From Bacteroidales bacterium (GTDB lineage Bacteria; Bacteroidota; Bacteroidia; Bacteroidales; F082), in assembly GCA_028704385.1 (NCBI GenBank), contig JAQVLA010000012.1, forward strand, positions 1 through 64,000: a stretch of DNA of 64,000 nt. Reading direction: 5' to 3'. Positions 16,962 through 26,460 of this stretch are shown one piece after another. The translations under genes and the position numbers were made by a program. The notes beneath the pieces are model-generated. The model saw only the letters and a program-made list of their open reading frames with translations, was not told the origin of the DNA and searched no databases. Within the stretch, counting starts at the first letter, position 1. Every line of letters starts with the position of its first letter.

Positions 16962-18242
16962 ATGCAAAGAGACGAAAAGATTTTTGACTTAATCCAACAG
17001 GAAAAGGAACGTCAGATGCATGGTATCGAATTGATTGCCAGCGAAAACTTTGTAAGTGATCAGGTGCTAACAGCTATGGGCTCTGTTTTGACCAACAAAT
17101 ATGCCGAAGGCTATCCGGGCAAACGTTATTATGGCGGATGTCAGATTGTTGATCAAACCGAGCAACTGGCCATTGATCGCGCTTGTGAATTGTTTGATGC
17201 AGAGTATGCCAATGTGCAGCCGCATTCGGGTGCTCAGGCTAACATGGCTGTTTTTTTAGCTTGTCTGCAAGCTGGTGACACTTTTATGGGGCTCGATCTT
17301 TCGCATGGCGGTCACCTTTCGCATGGCTCGCCTGTTAATTCTTCCGGGATACTTTATAAAGCCGTTTCATATGGTTTGGATGAAGAAACCGGACTGTTGA
17401 ATTACGACAAAATGGAAGCCATTGCTTTAGAACATAAGCCAAAGCTGATCATCGCCGGAGCTTCTGCTTATTCTCGCGATTGGGATTATGAACGCATGCG
17501 CGATATCGCCGATCAGGTTGATGCGATTCTGATGGCTGACGTTTCTCATCCTTCCGGATTGATAGCCAGGGGTTTGCTAAATGACCCAATTGAGCATTGT
17601 CACATCGTCACCACCACCACACACAAAACCTTGCGCGGCCCTCGTGGTGGGTTGATTTTAATGGGACAGGATTTTGAAAACCCCTGGGGTCTGGCTACAC
17701 CAAAAGGAGAGATAAAAATGATGTCAGCTTTGTTGAATTCAGCTGTTTTTCCGGGTATTCAGGGTGGACCGCTTGAACATGTGATTGCCAGTAAAGCTGT
17801 GGCTTTTGGTGAAGCCTTAACAGACGAATATTTCCAATACATACTTCAGGTTAAGAAAAATGCAGAGGTGATGGCAAAGGCATTTACGGACAAAGGATAT
17901 CATATTATTTCAGGTGGAACCGACAACCATTTGATGCTCATTGATTTGAGATCAAAATTTCCGAATATCACCGGTAAATTAGTCGAAAATACCCTGGTAA
18001 AGGCTGATATTACCATCAACAAAAATATGGTTCCTTTCGACAGCCGGTCGCCTTTCCAGACTTCGGGATTAAGGGTTGGAACACCTGCAATTACCACACG
18101 TGGACTAAAAGAAGAGCATATGGCTCCTATTGTTGATCTGATCGATGAGGTAATCAGCAATATTGAGGATGAAAAAACAATTGCTTCTGTGAGAGCCAAA
18201 GTAAATTTAATGATGCAGGAATTTCCACTTTTTGCCTGGTAA
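16962..18242 (+). CDS. glyA: Serine hydroxymethyltransferase
   Basis: A 426-aa PLP enzyme that interconverts serine and glycine with tetrahydrofolate. The start at 16962 ([11 protein letters not shown]) matches the family; an upstream TTG extension of 16 codons is not needed. Motifs: [12 protein letters not shown] near residue 22, [15 protein letters not shown] near 44, the PLP lysine K222 in [14 protein letters not shown], and [10 protein letters not shown] near 265. Normal length. Single-gene unit with its own terminator. Confidence 0.97.
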   Translation: MQRDEKIFDLIQQEKERQMHGIELIASENFVSDQVLTAMGSVLTNKYAEGYPGKRYYGGCQIVDQTEQLAIDRACELFDAEYANVQPHSGAQANMAVFLACLQAGDTFMGLDLSHGGHLSHGSPVNSSGILYKAVSYGLDEETGLLNYDKMEAIALEHKPKLIIAGASAYSRDWDYERMRDIADQVDAILMADVSHPSGLIARGLLNDPIEHCHIVTTTTHKTLRGPRGGLILMGQDFENPWGLATPKGEIKMMSALLNSAVFPGIQGGPLEHVIASKAVAFGEALTDEYFQYILQVKKNAEVMAKAFTDKGYHIISGGTDNHLMLIDLRSKFPNITGKLVENTLVKADITINKNMVPFDSRSPFQTSGLRVGTPAITTRGLKEEHMAPIVDLIDEVISNIEDEKTIASVRAKVNLMMQEFPLFAW

Positions 18243-18261
18243 ATTTCAGTTTAAATGATTG

Positions 18262-18298
18262 ATAAGCCTGATCAGTATCACTGGTCGGGCTTATTTTC
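18262..18298 (+). terminator. Terminator of glyA
   Basis: ATAAGCCTGATCAG / CTGGTCGGGCTTAT stem (two G-U pairs) with a TATCA loop and following TTTTC. From here to 18505 the AT-rich sequence shows nothing further. Confidence 0.8.
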
Positions 18299-18505
18299 TT
18301 ATCATTGTAGTTGTTTCATTATCTTTTCACTTGATCAAATCTGATTTTTTTATAATTAATTAACCTTTAAAGCGTTCACAAACCAAAGTTCTTATGTAGT
18401 TTTATTCCAAACTTTTATCAGAATCAACCAATATGCTGTTAAGTTATTAAAATATAGCGAAATAGATAAAAAAGTGAATAAAAACAATTTAAATCAACTC
18501 AGCTG

Positions 18506-19006
18506 ATGAAAACACTTTATGTTGTACGTCATGCGAAATCCTCCTGGGAATTTCCGGCTTTGCCTGATATGGATCGTCCGTTACTCGAAAAAGGAAAGAA
18601 ACGGACAAAGAAGGTCATTGATTTCTTATTAAAACAACAAATCAAGATAGATTTGATTATTAGCAGCACGGCATTACGAGCCAGCGAAACAGCAGATTAT
18701 ATTGCTCGGGGAATAGGTTTTGATCCGGAGAATATAAAACTTGATCCAAGTCTGTATCATGCCGACAGTGAGCTGTTGTTTGATCAGTTTCTGGATTTAA
18801 ATGATGATATCGCTTCATTGATGTTGGTTGGACATAACCCAGCGCTCACTAATTTTGTAAATAAATGGCTGAATCCACCTATCGACTGGTTACCCACTTC
18901 CGGAGTGGTTTGTTTGGAGTTTGATGCGCTTAGGTGGGAAGATATCCGAACATCGTCATCGAAGGTTAAATTTGTTACTTTTCCGAAGCTCATTATAGGG
19001 CAGTAA
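18506..19006 (+). CDS. sixA: SixA-like histidine phosphatase family protein
   Basis: A 166-aa phosphoglycerate-mutase-fold phosphatase. The catalytic RHAKSSW motif is at residues 8-14, with SSTALRASETA near 51 and VGHNPALTNF near 110 carrying the second His. SixA removes phosphate from phosphohistidine on proteins. It stands 44 bases before ppk1, whose product passes through a phosphohistidine intermediate, a suggestive pairing. Substrate is inferred. Confidence 0.85.
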   Translation: MKTLYVVRHAKSSWEFPALPDMDRPLLEKGKKRTKKVIDFLLKQQIKIDLIISSTALRASETADYIARGIGFDPENIKLDPSLYHADSELLFDQFLDLNDDIASLMLVGHNPALTNFVNKWLNPPIDWLPTSGVVCLEFDALRWEDIRTSSSKVKFVTFPKLIIGQ

Positions 19007-19050
19007 GGTGTTTTTTCGGTAGGTTTTTTGGTGAATTTGTTGAAAAAGCT

Positions 19051-21117
19051 ATGAAGAAAAATTTGATTAACAGAGAGGTAAGCTGGTTACATTTTAACGC
19101 ACGAGTGCTCCAGGAGGCAATGGATCCGAATAACCCATTACTCGAAAGATTGAGGTTTATCGGGATCTATTCCAATAACAGAGATGAGTTTTTTCGCGTG
19201 AGAGTGGCTACCTTACGCAGGCTTAGAAAACTGAAAAAGGACAAACCCGAATACCTCTCCTATGATCCCTCTAAAGTGCTTAATCAAATCAGATATATCA
19301 TCGACGAACAGGAAAAAGCCTATATGGCAACCTATCTTGAAATTGCTAATGAATTAACTCTCCATGGGATTCATATTATTGACGAACAAAACTTAACCGA
19401 AGAAGATGGACAATCTGTCGTAAAATATTTCCGGGAAGTTGTGCATCCGATACTTTTTCCAATCATGTTGAGCGGCTTGAACAATCCTGATAATCTGAAA
19501 GATAACGCTATTTATCTGGCACTCATTTTGAAAAGTTCGTCAGGCGAAGCGGAGGAAAACTATGCATTGGTAAAAGTACCTACCGGGCGGATGTCGAGGT
19601 TTTTTATTTTGCCAGGCAGCACCGAAGCAAATACCAAAGTGATGCTGCTCGATGATGTTATCCGTTATAATCTGGGCGAGATTTTTCTCCCATTTGGATA
19701 TGATAGTTATGAGGCTTATTCGATTAAGTTTACGCGCGATGCCGAGTTAGACATTGATAATGACATGTCGAAAAGCTTTATTGAGATAATGGCCGAGAGC
19801 CTTAAACAACGAAAAAAAGGTGCACCAGTCAGATTTATTTATGACAAAGAAATGCCTGAAGTTTTACTGTCCAAACTGCTCAAGAAGTTTAGGGTAAGCA
19901 AAAATGACATGATAGTCGGAGGCTGGAAGTATCATAATTTCAGAGATTTTATTGATTTTCCGAAACTCGGTAAAGCCTCACTTTGGTCGCCAGAATTAAT
20001 TCCACTCCGCCATCCTGATCTACCCCTTTACAGAAGTTTGTTCAGCGTGATCAGCCAGAAGGATATCATGTTGCATTATCCCTATCAAAGTTTTTCGCAT
20101 GTGATTGATTTATTGAGGGAAGCTTCGATTGATCCTAAAGTGAGGTCAATTAAGATGACTTTGTACAGGGCAGCACGCGATTCGAAGGTGATTAATGCAC
20201 TGGTAAATGCTGCCCGTAACGGAAAAGCTGTCACGGTGTTTTTAGAGCTGCAGGCTCGCTTCGACGAAAAAGCAAACATACAGTGGTCAGAAAAACTTCA
20301 CGAAGAGGGTGTGAAAGTAATTAAAACAATACCAGGACTAAAGGTTCATAGTAAACTATTGTTAATCAGGAGAAAAGAGGAGGATAAGAATATTTATTAC
20401 TCTTATATTTCAACGGGTAATTTTAACGAAAGCACTGCCCGGGTTTATGCTGATGACAGTTTGTTTACCTGCGATGAAAAAATTGGATTAGAGGTGGCTC
20501 AAATGTTTCAGTTGTTTGAAACGCCTTATGCACCACCCGAATTTCGTAATCTGATTGTTTCGCCTTACGATATGCGCTCTCATTTTATTAAGTTGCTCAA
20601 TGCTGAGATTCGTAACAAGAAAGCCGGTAAAGTTGCCTGGGTAATATTAAAACTCAACAGTTTGGTTGATGAGCAACTGGTTTCAAAGTTGTATCAGGCA
20701 AGCAGGGCAGGAGTTAAGATTCAAATTATTTGCCGCGGAATCTGTGTCTTGATTCCGGGTATCGCGGGCAAAAGTGAAAATATCGAGGTGATCAGTATTG
20801 TGGATCGTTTTCTGGAACACAGCCGGGTATACATATTTGCCAATGCTGATAAGCCTTTGTATTATATTTCGTCTGCCGACTGGATGGTCAGAAATCTTGA
20901 TCATCGGTTTGAGGTTACCTGCCCCGTCAAAGATCCTTTGCTGCAGCAGGAACTTTTTGATATGTTGCAGATACAGCTGCGTGATAATTGCAAATCAAGG
21001 TTGATCAATCAAAATGAAGTAAATAGTTATAAGGATAAAAAGAAAGCTGAACCTTCCGTTAGATCTCAAATGGAAATTTATAATTATATCCTGAACAAAA
21101 CTTCACTAAAGGCTTAA
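19051..21117 (+). CDS. ppk1: Polyphosphate kinase 1
   Basis: A 688-aa PPK1, which makes inorganic polyphosphate from ATP reversibly. N-terminal domain REVSWLHFNARVLQEA at residues 8-23, then the middle head domain and two PLD-like catalytic domains. The phosphorylated histidine is H433 in GLKVHSKLLLI, and a second site lies in VDRFLEHSRVYIF near 583. STGNFNESTARVYAD near 460 is also characteristic. Normal length. Probable operon with sixA. Confidence 0.95.
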   Translation: MKKNLINREVSWLHFNARVLQEAMDPNNPLLERLRFIGIYSNNRDEFFRVRVATLRRLRKLKKDKPEYLSYDPSKVLNQIRYIIDEQEKAYMATYLEIANELTLHGIHIIDEQNLTEEDGQSVVKYFREVVHPILFPIMLSGLNNPDNLKDNAIYLALILKSSSGEAEENYALVKVPTGRMSRFFILPGSTEANTKVMLLDDVIRYNLGEIFLPFGYDSYEAYSIKFTRDAELDIDNDMSKSFIEIMAESLKQRKKGAPVRFIYDKEMPEVLLSKLLKKFRVSKNDMIVGGWKYHNFRDFIDFPKLGKASLWSPELIPLRHPDLPLYRSLFSVISQKDIMLHYPYQSFSHVIDLLREASIDPKVRSIKMTLYRAARDSKVINALVNAARNGKAVTVFLELQARFDEKANIQWSEKLHEEGVKVIKTIPGLKVHSKLLLIRRKEEDKNIYYSYISTGNFNESTARVYADDSLFTCDEKIGLEVAQMFQLFETPYAPPEFRNLIVSPYDMRSHFIKLLNAEIRNKKAGKVAWVILKLNSLVDEQLVSKLYQASRAGVKIQIICRGICVLIPGIAGKSENIEVISIVDRFLEHSRVYIFANADKPLYYISSADWMVRNLDHRFEVTCPVKDPLLQQELFDMLQIQLRDNCKSRLINQNEVNSYKDKKKAEPSVRSQMEIYNYILNKTSLKA

Positions 21118-21123
21118 ATCGGA

Positions 21124-21552
21124 TTAATAATAGAATTTGATTTTTCGGGTTTTATAGTTGATAACAGCATTGAATTGCTTTAGTAAATCGCCTCCCAAAA
21201 CACCATCAATCTGTGGCAAACCAAGGTGTTGATATGAGAGATGTACGTGTTTTAGATCGATAGCAACAGCTTGATAACCAAAAATTACTAAATCACCAAA
21301 CTGCAATTTTTCGATTTCCAAAACCTCAGACGGCATTTCATTGGTTCCCAATCCTGTTGAGAGTTTTTCGTTTGCCTCAAATTGTGGATCTGTTACGAAT
21401 TGTCTGATGACGGTATTGTCAAAAACTGTTCTGGAGGCTCCTGTATCAATCAAAAAATTGGCTGGCATTGAATTGATCATACCCTTTAACATCAAATGAA
21501 AACCATCATCTTCTATGCTAACCAATTGAATTGGGATTTCAGTAATACGCAT
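21124..21552 (-). CDS. Retropepsin-like aspartic protease family protein
   Basis: A 142-aa clan AA protein with one catalytic motif FLIDTGASRTVFD near residue 34-46 and the distal GVLGGDLLKQF (about 115-125) typical of bacterial retropepsin-like domains. One domain only, so it would act as a dimer. No signal peptide is seen. Its ATG overlaps the LOG gene stop (TGATG). It converges on ppk1, with six bases between stops. Substrate unknown. Confidence 0.8.
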   Translation of the reverse strand: MRITEIPIQLVSIEDDGFHLMLKGMINSMPANFLIDTGASRTVFDNTVIRQFVTDPQFEANEKLSTGLGTNEMPSEVLEIEKLQFGDLVIFGYQAVAIDLKHVHLSYQHLGLPQIDGVLGGDLLKQFNAVINYKTRKIKFYY

Positions 21553-22262
21553 CAGAAGTTTGGTTTGAGGGCATACTTGTTATAAAACTCCTCAATAATA
21601 GCAACGGATTCTTCGGCAGTATCGACCAATTGAAAAATCTCCAGATCATCCGCATGGATATTACCGGCTGCCAACATGCGATCCTTAATCCAGTCAACTA
21701 GTCCTTTCCAATATTCTTTTCCCACCATCACAATTGGGAACTTGATGAGCTTTTGAGTCTGAATCAGGGTGATTGCTTCAAAAAGTTCATCCATTGTTCC
21801 AAAACCTCCTGGTAAAACAATATATCCCTGGGAGTAGCGCATAAACATCACTTTTCGAACAAAGAAATAGTCAAACTCCAGAAATTTATCCCGATCAATA
21901 AAAGGATTTGGATTTTGCTCAAAAGGTAGGTCAATATTTACGCCAACACTTTTTCCTCCGGCAAAATGCGCTCCTTTATTTCCGGCTTCCATGATGCCCG
22001 GGCCACCACCTGTTATGATACCAAATCCCTTTTTTGTTAAAAGGTAAGCAATTTCTTCGGTAAGACGGTAATAGTGGTCGTCGGGTTTGGTGCGGGCCGA
22101 GCCAAAAATTGCCACACAAGGTCCAATACGGCCAAGTTTTTCGTAGCCATCCACAAATTCTGACATGATCTTAAAAACCGACCAGGAATCATGGGTTTTT
22201 ATCTCGTTCCAGTTTTTTGCCTTAAAGGCTTTTCTGATTTTGTTTTCGTCTTGCTGGTTCAT
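21552..22262 (-). CDS. LOG family protein (TIGR00730 type)
   Basis: A 236-aa Rossmann-fold protein of the LOG/YgdH family. GGGPGIMEAGNKGA near residue 83 and LPGGFGTMDELFEAITL near 150 are the family signatures; the PGGxGTxxE motif binds the nucleotide phosphate. Members are cytokinin-riboside-monophosphate or general nucleotide phosphoribohydrolases (N-glycosidic cleavage of NMPs). The start overlaps the stop of the upstream gene (ATGA). Operon DHODH-like, LOG, retropepsin. Confidence 0.88.
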   Translation of the reverse strand: MNQQDENKIRKAFKAKNWNEIKTHDSWSVFKIMSEFVDGYEKLGRIGPCVAIFGSARTKPDDHYYRLTEEIAYLLTKKGFGIITGGGPGIMEAGNKGAHFAGGKSVGVNIDLPFEQNPNPFIDRDKFLEFDYFFVRKVMFMRYSQGYIVLPGGFGTMDELFEAITLIQTQKLIKFPIVMVGKEYWKGLVDWIKDRMLAAGNIHADDLEIFQLVDTAEESVAIIEEFYNKYALKPNF

Positions 22263-23254
22263 ATCATACTTTCTTTATCACTGAAATAGCGCATAAACTG
22301 AACCCTTTCAAAAAGGTCGGGTTTGTTGTATTTTTTCTGACTGAGCTTGCCCCTGAAATCAGAAATCTTTGAGAAATTGTGCGATTCCATCCAGGTGGTG
22401 AGTTCGTGATGCATTACATCCAAATAGGGAATACCATGATTATATAAGGCACTGGCTACCTGCACTGTTGTTGCACCGGCAAGCAAAAGCTTGGCAACTG
22501 CCATCCCATCCGAAACACCTGTTGAGGCCGACAGATCGCAGCCGGTGTGTCCATGCATCAAGGCAATCCAGCGCAGAGGCATAGTGATTTCTCCTGGCTG
22601 ACTTAACACATTGGCAGGTGTTACTTCAAGTTTATCCAGATCGAAATCGGGGCTAAAAAACCGGTTGAACAAGACCAGGCCGCCAATGCCAGCGTGTGAA
22701 AGCTCGCGGATCATATTTCCCAGATTGGAAAAATAATAGCTTATTTTGAGAACGATTGGAATACTGACTTGTTTTTTAACCTGTTTGATGATCTCAAAAT
22801 AAATCTTCTCATTCTCGGCACTGCTGTTGTTAAGGTTCGATGGCAGCACAAAAACATTGAGTTCCAGCGCATCGGCTCCGACCTTTTCAATTTCTGAGGT
22901 AAAGCTGATCCATTCGTAGGCTGTTTTGCAATTTACCGAAGCAATCACCGGTATCTCCAGTTCTTTTTTAGCCTTGGAAATGAGGTTGATATATTTTTCG
23001 AGGTTTTCCTGCCGGATACGAACATCCAGGTAATCAAGAAATTCGTCACGGCCGGTTTTATCAACTTCTGCCTTTAAGGTATGGTCATATTCATGCGTTA
23101 TTTCTTCCTCAAACAACGACTTCAAAACGACCGCACCAACGCCATGCTTTTCGAGGTTTTTGAGTTTTGAAACAGAATCTGTAAATCCTGAGCTGGCAGC
23201 GATAATAGGGCTTTTTAAGGCTAGTCCCAGGTAGGTGGTCGACAGGTCAATCAT
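22259..23254 (-). CDS. Dihydroorotate dehydrogenase-like FMN protein
   Basis: A 331-aa TIM-barrel flavoprotein resembling class 1 dihydroorotate dehydrogenase. Similar features are KSPIIAASSGFTDS near residue 14, SVNCKTAYEW near 106, KISYYFSNLG near 170 and the FMN phosphate site SASTGVSDG near 242. The canonical NxSCPN segment with the active-site base is replaced by ELNVFVLPSN, so it may not oxidise dihydroorotate. The family is common in anaerobes and of unknown substrate. It lies between the AOR gene and the LOG gene, with a terminator separating it from AOR. Confidence 0.75.
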   Translation of the reverse strand: MIDLSTTYLGLALKSPIIAASSGFTDSVSKLKNLEKHGVGAVVLKSLFEEEITHEYDHTLKAEVDKTGRDEFLDYLDVRIRQENLEKYINLISKAKKELEIPVIASVNCKTAYEWISFTSEIEKVGADALELNVFVLPSNLNNSSAENEKIYFEIIKQVKKQVSIPIVLKISYYFSNLGNMIRELSHAGIGGLVLFNRFFSPDFDLDKLEVTPANVLSQPGEITMPLRWIALMHGHTGCDLSASTGVSDGMAVAKLLLAGATTVQVASALYNHGIPYLDVMHHELTTWMESHNFSKISDFRGKLSQKKYNKPDLFERVQFMRYFSDKESMI

Positions 23255-23352
23255 ATGTTTCTCGGATTAGTGATGAATAATGGAGCTAAAGTACGGCATC
23301 AAACTGAGAACTGCAATTCGACCAGCTGTTTTTTTGAGATGTCTTTTTCATT

Positions 23353-23384
23353 AAAAAACCGCCCAAAATTTTCGGGCGGCTTTT
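23353..23384 (-). terminator. Terminator of the aldehyde oxidoreductase gene
   Basis: On the minus strand CCGCCC / GGGCGG with a nine-base A/T loop followed by six T. Thirty bases after the stop at 23414. A T-run on the plus side makes it potentially bidirectional. Confidence 0.85.
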
Positions 23385-23413
23385 AATTATTGTGTTCTGG
23401 TTATTACATCGGT

Positions 23414-25573
23414 CTAGTCTTCCTGATGTGGTTTGACCAGTTCGATCAATTCCGGAAGATCCATTCCAAGTTTTTTGAGGTGTTCAATCTTTGGGACTCC
23501 GTTTTTTGTCCAGCCTCGACGTTTGTACACGGCATCCAACAGCTTCTCATATTGCGATTCGCGAAATTCGCGGTGTTTGGCCATTTTTTCTTTTGTTGAT
23601 TTGCCTTTCGGATCCCAGGCTATGATTTCTTTCAATTGTTTGTCGTACCGATCAGCACGGGATTCATATTCCTCAACAGTTACAGGTCCTGCAGCTCTGT
23701 ATGGCTGGGCATCGAATTTTCTGGTCCCGAATCCGCGACGTAAATTAAAAATGCGCTGGAAATTATAAACACGTTCGGATTGCCGTATCATTTCTTCCTT
23801 GTCGAAGTCTTTTCCTGTTACAGCTTTGTAAATGGTAACGTAATTATCAACATGCTCCGGAACTTTTGCCGGTTCGTCGGTTTCGTGATTATTCTCAGGC
23901 TCCACATCATTCCAGGGGAGCTTGCACAAGCCAACCAAACCAAACCAGGTTCTGAACATTGGGAAATAGTGCAGGGCTTCTGCTTTATTTTCGAATGTAG
24001 GAATTTGATTGTTTACCATATCCATAAAAATCAACCAGGCTTCATCGTGCTGTGGCCCCTTGTTGGTCATCGCATAGCCACCTTGTTGTGCGAGTGATTC
24101 TTTGGAAACATATTGCGAATATTCAAGGCCTTTGTTTTCCATGCCGATATCCTGGATAAATTGTGGATCGCCCCAACCATTGGCAATTAATAGCTCTTTG
24201 AGTTTGCGAACACCCATTCCGGCAATTTTTCCAAAGCCTTCACCTCTGGCAAGTTGGTGCAACAATTCCATGGCTGCATCAGCATTCCCGAAATTGAGTT
24301 TTAAGCCACCTGTGCGTTCTTCATTCAGGATACCATTTTCGAAGCATTCCATTACAAAACCCATTATTGTGCCCCAGGTGATAGTACAAATGCCATAAGT
24401 GTCGCAGTAGAAATTTGCTTCAATCGTAAAGTCGGGATTGAAAATTCCAGCAATTGAACCCAGTGAGGAGGCAGTTTCATATTCGGGGCCATCAACAATT
24501 ACTTTATTGCCAGCATAAGGACCAGTACGAAGCAGATAGTTGTCAACGCTTTTGGCGCAGGCCATATTGCAACCAATCCAACAGCCATCAGGAATGCCTT
24601 GAGTAAAGCGGGCTTTATAAACCTCACTGTGAATTTTGTAAGCATCGGGGTGGCTGCCGAATTTGAAATTATGAACCGGTAAAAGATCATAATCGTTCAT
24701 GATATTGGTGAGGTGAGCCGTACCTTTCGAGCGCATTTCAGCCTGCTTGTCGTCCAACTCACGCATTTCGCGGTTGAAACGCTGGCCACGCTCCATGATG
24801 GCTTTAAGGTCAACAACATTGTTGAGGTTTCCTTTTACACCCGGAATTTTGGCTACCAGGGCTTTGATTTTTTTATCTCTGAACACTGTTCCAATACCTC
24901 CGCGTCCGGCTTGTTTTAGTCTGACCAGCTTACGTTTTGAATCATAAAAGCTGAAATTTAACATCCCTATCAGGGAATGATCAGCAGCTGTTCCGGCCGA
25001 AACTACAGCGATATTCTTTTTGTCTTTTTCGTCATCGGCATACATTTCAGTAAGCACTTCGGCCAACACATGACTGTCGATCGGTTCTTCCGGAGCTTTG
25101 AGTATCTCAATCTGATGATTTACCCCGTCAATAAAAATGATCACATCTTCACGGGCTTTTCCTTGTAATTCGATGGCGTCAAAACCTGAAAACTTGAGGA
25201 AGGGGCCAAAAAAACCACCTACATTACTGTCCATCACAGAGTCTGTTTGCGGCGAGATGGAAACGCAGATTGACTTTCCCGTTCCTGAGTATTGCGTGAT
25301 ACCTCCGATGGGACCGGATGAAATAACAATCTCATTCTCAGGGTCGTTCCATTTGGTGTCGGGTTTTGTGGCATCCCACAAATAACGAAGTCCGTAACCG
25401 CGGCCACCAATAAATTTTTCTTTCACCACAGGTGGAACAGTTTTTTCTGTGATCTGGTTTTCACTCAAATTGATGTGCAATACCTTGTCGGTATAACCTC
25501 TTTCGAGTGCTGTCCATTTGTATGGCCATTTTTTGAGTGTCTCATGCTTTGATTTGATAGCTTCTATTTCCAT
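23414..25573 (-). CDS. aor: Aldehyde:ferredoxin oxidoreductase family protein (W/Mo)
   Basis: A 719-aa tungsto- or molybdopterin enzyme that oxidises aldehydes to acids with ferredoxin. ATG at 25573 (MEIEAIKSK) is preferred over a 32-codon extension. N-terminal domain IGGRGYGLRYLW (55-66), SGPIGG near 85, GRGGIGTVFRDKKIKAL near 223. The cluster cysteines are C331, C335, C339 and C550, giving C-x3-C-x3-C rather than the C-x2-C-x3-C I know from Pyrococcus. The two pterin motifs read DTYGIC (391-396) and GLVGLC (545-550), so the second has lost its Asp. A divergent ThiF/ThiS pair may serve cofactor sulfuration. The exact substrate is unknown. Confidence 0.9.
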   Translation of the reverse strand: MEIEAIKSKHETLKKWPYKWTALERGYTDKVLHINLSENQITEKTVPPVVKEKFIGGRGYGLRYLWDATKPDTKWNDPENEIVISSGPIGGITQYSGTGKSICVSISPQTDSVMDSNVGGFFGPFLKFSGFDAIELQGKAREDVIIFIDGVNHQIEILKAPEEPIDSHVLAEVLTEMYADDEKDKKNIAVVSAGTAADHSLIGMLNFSFYDSKRKLVRLKQAGRGGIGTVFRDKKIKALVAKIPGVKGNLNNVVDLKAIMERGQRFNREMRELDDKQAEMRSKGTAHLTNIMNDYDLLPVHNFKFGSHPDAYKIHSEVYKARFTQGIPDGCWIGCNMACAKSVDNYLLRTGPYAGNKVIVDGPEYETASSLGSIAGIFNPDFTIEANFYCDTYGICTITWGTIMGFVMECFENGILNEERTGGLKLNFGNADAAMELLHQLARGEGFGKIAGMGVRKLKELLIANGWGDPQFIQDIGMENKGLEYSQYVSKESLAQQGGYAMTNKGPQHDEAWLIFMDMVNNQIPTFENKAEALHYFPMFRTWFGLVGLCKLPWNDVEPENNHETDEPAKVPEHVDNYVTIYKAVTGKDFDKEEMIRQSERVYNFQRIFNLRRGFGTRKFDAQPYRAAGPVTVEEYESRADRYDKQLKEIIAWDPKGKSTKEKMAKHREFRESQYEKLLDAVYKRRGWTKNGVPKIEHLKKLGMDLPELIELVKPHQED

Positions 25574-25608
25574 AGGATATGTTTCTTTTGGTTCTGTTAT
25601 ATTTTTAA

Positions 25609-25616
25609 CAAAAATA
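25609..25616 (-). promoter_or_regulatory. -7 element of the aldehyde oxidoreductase promoter
   Basis: Minus-strand TATTTTTG, exact TAnnTTTG, 36 bases before the ATG. No TTG at 19 bases. The rest of the 280-base divergent gap (to 25854) is AT-rich without other recognisable structure. Confidence 0.45.
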
Positions 25617-25854
25617 AATAAAATTGCTTCTATTAATTTTGTAAATACTTCAAAATAAGCAATATGCAATATTTTGCGACTCGAATTTATAAGATTAAGT
25701 GATTGCCATATATGAAATTAGCTGCATATTTAGAATCATTATAAATTTAAGTTATTGAAAGGGATTTAGCAATTTCTGTTGATTAGTTGGATCACTGTTT
25801 TTATTGTTTCGTGTTTTTGTACTTATTGGTGGAAAATGTATTTTTACACAATTA

Positions 25855-26460
25855 ATGGCAATGAACAGGATGACAGTAGCTCAGATACGAAAACATTTAT
25901 CACAATTTACAATTGCCATAGCCGGTTGTGGTGGCCTGGGTTCGAATGCGGCAGTTGCACTGGCCAGAGCAGGAATAGGTAAGTTGTTGTTGGTTGATTT
26001 TGATCTGGTGGAGCCGTCGAACTTATACAGACAGTACTTTTTTTGTGATCAGATTGGGACGTTTAAAACCGATGCACTAGCAGAGAATATACATAGAATT
26101 GATAATTCTATTGAACTGGAAACCAAGAATATAAAACTGGATGAGTTGGCAGTGATTCAGCTTTTTTCAGATGTTGATCTGGTTATTGAGGCTTTTGACC
26201 AGGCTGCTGAAAAGCAGATGTTGCTTGAGGCCATGTTGGTCAATTTTCCCGAAAAACCTTTTATCATGGGCAATGGAATGGCGGGTTATGGGAATTTTGA
26301 GGCAATAAAACAACTGCAATGGGATAAACAAGTGTATATTTGTGGAGATTTTACAAACGAAATTTCAGAAGACAATCCGCCATTAGCTCCCAGAGTTGGA
26401 ATTGTTGCAAATATGCAGGCAAATCTTGCAATGGAATTGCTTTTAAAAATGAGTAAGTAA
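25855..26460 (+). CDS. thiF: ThiF/MoeB-family sulfur-carrier adenylyltransferase
   Basis: About 201 aa, E1-like. Nucleotide loop IAGCGGLGSNAAVALARAGIG near residue 22, LVDFDLVEPSNLYRQYF near 46 with the conserved acidic and Arg residues, and GNGMAGYG near 140. There are no CxxC zinc pairs and no rhodanese domain, fitting the short ThiF family 2 type. Three nearby ATGs (25855, 25861, 25870) leave the exact start open. The stop overlaps the start of the ThiS-like gene (TAATG). It would adenylate the Gly-Gly tail of that carrier. Whether this serves thiamine or the AOR pterin cofactor is unresolved. Confidence 0.82.
   Translation: MAMNRMTVAQIRKHLSQFTIAIAGCGGLGSNAAVALARAGIGKLLLVDFDLVEPSNLYRQYFFCDQIGTFKTDALAENIHRIDNSIELETKNIKLDELAVIQLFSDVDLVIEAFDQAAEKQMLLEAMLVNFPEKPFIMGNGMAGYGNFEAIKQLQWDKQVYICGDFTNEISEDNPPLAPRVGIVANMQANLAMELLLKMSK

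Noticed and set aside
23433-25385. Several open frames on the plus strand within the AOR gene.
   Set aside because: They mirror the codon structure of the AOR coding strand and show no protein-like composition or start context.
25574-25669. A 32-codon hydrophobic extension of the aldehyde oxidoreductase.
   Set aside because: AOR proteins are cytoplasmic and begin near the ATG at 25573; the promoter -7 box lies inside the extension.
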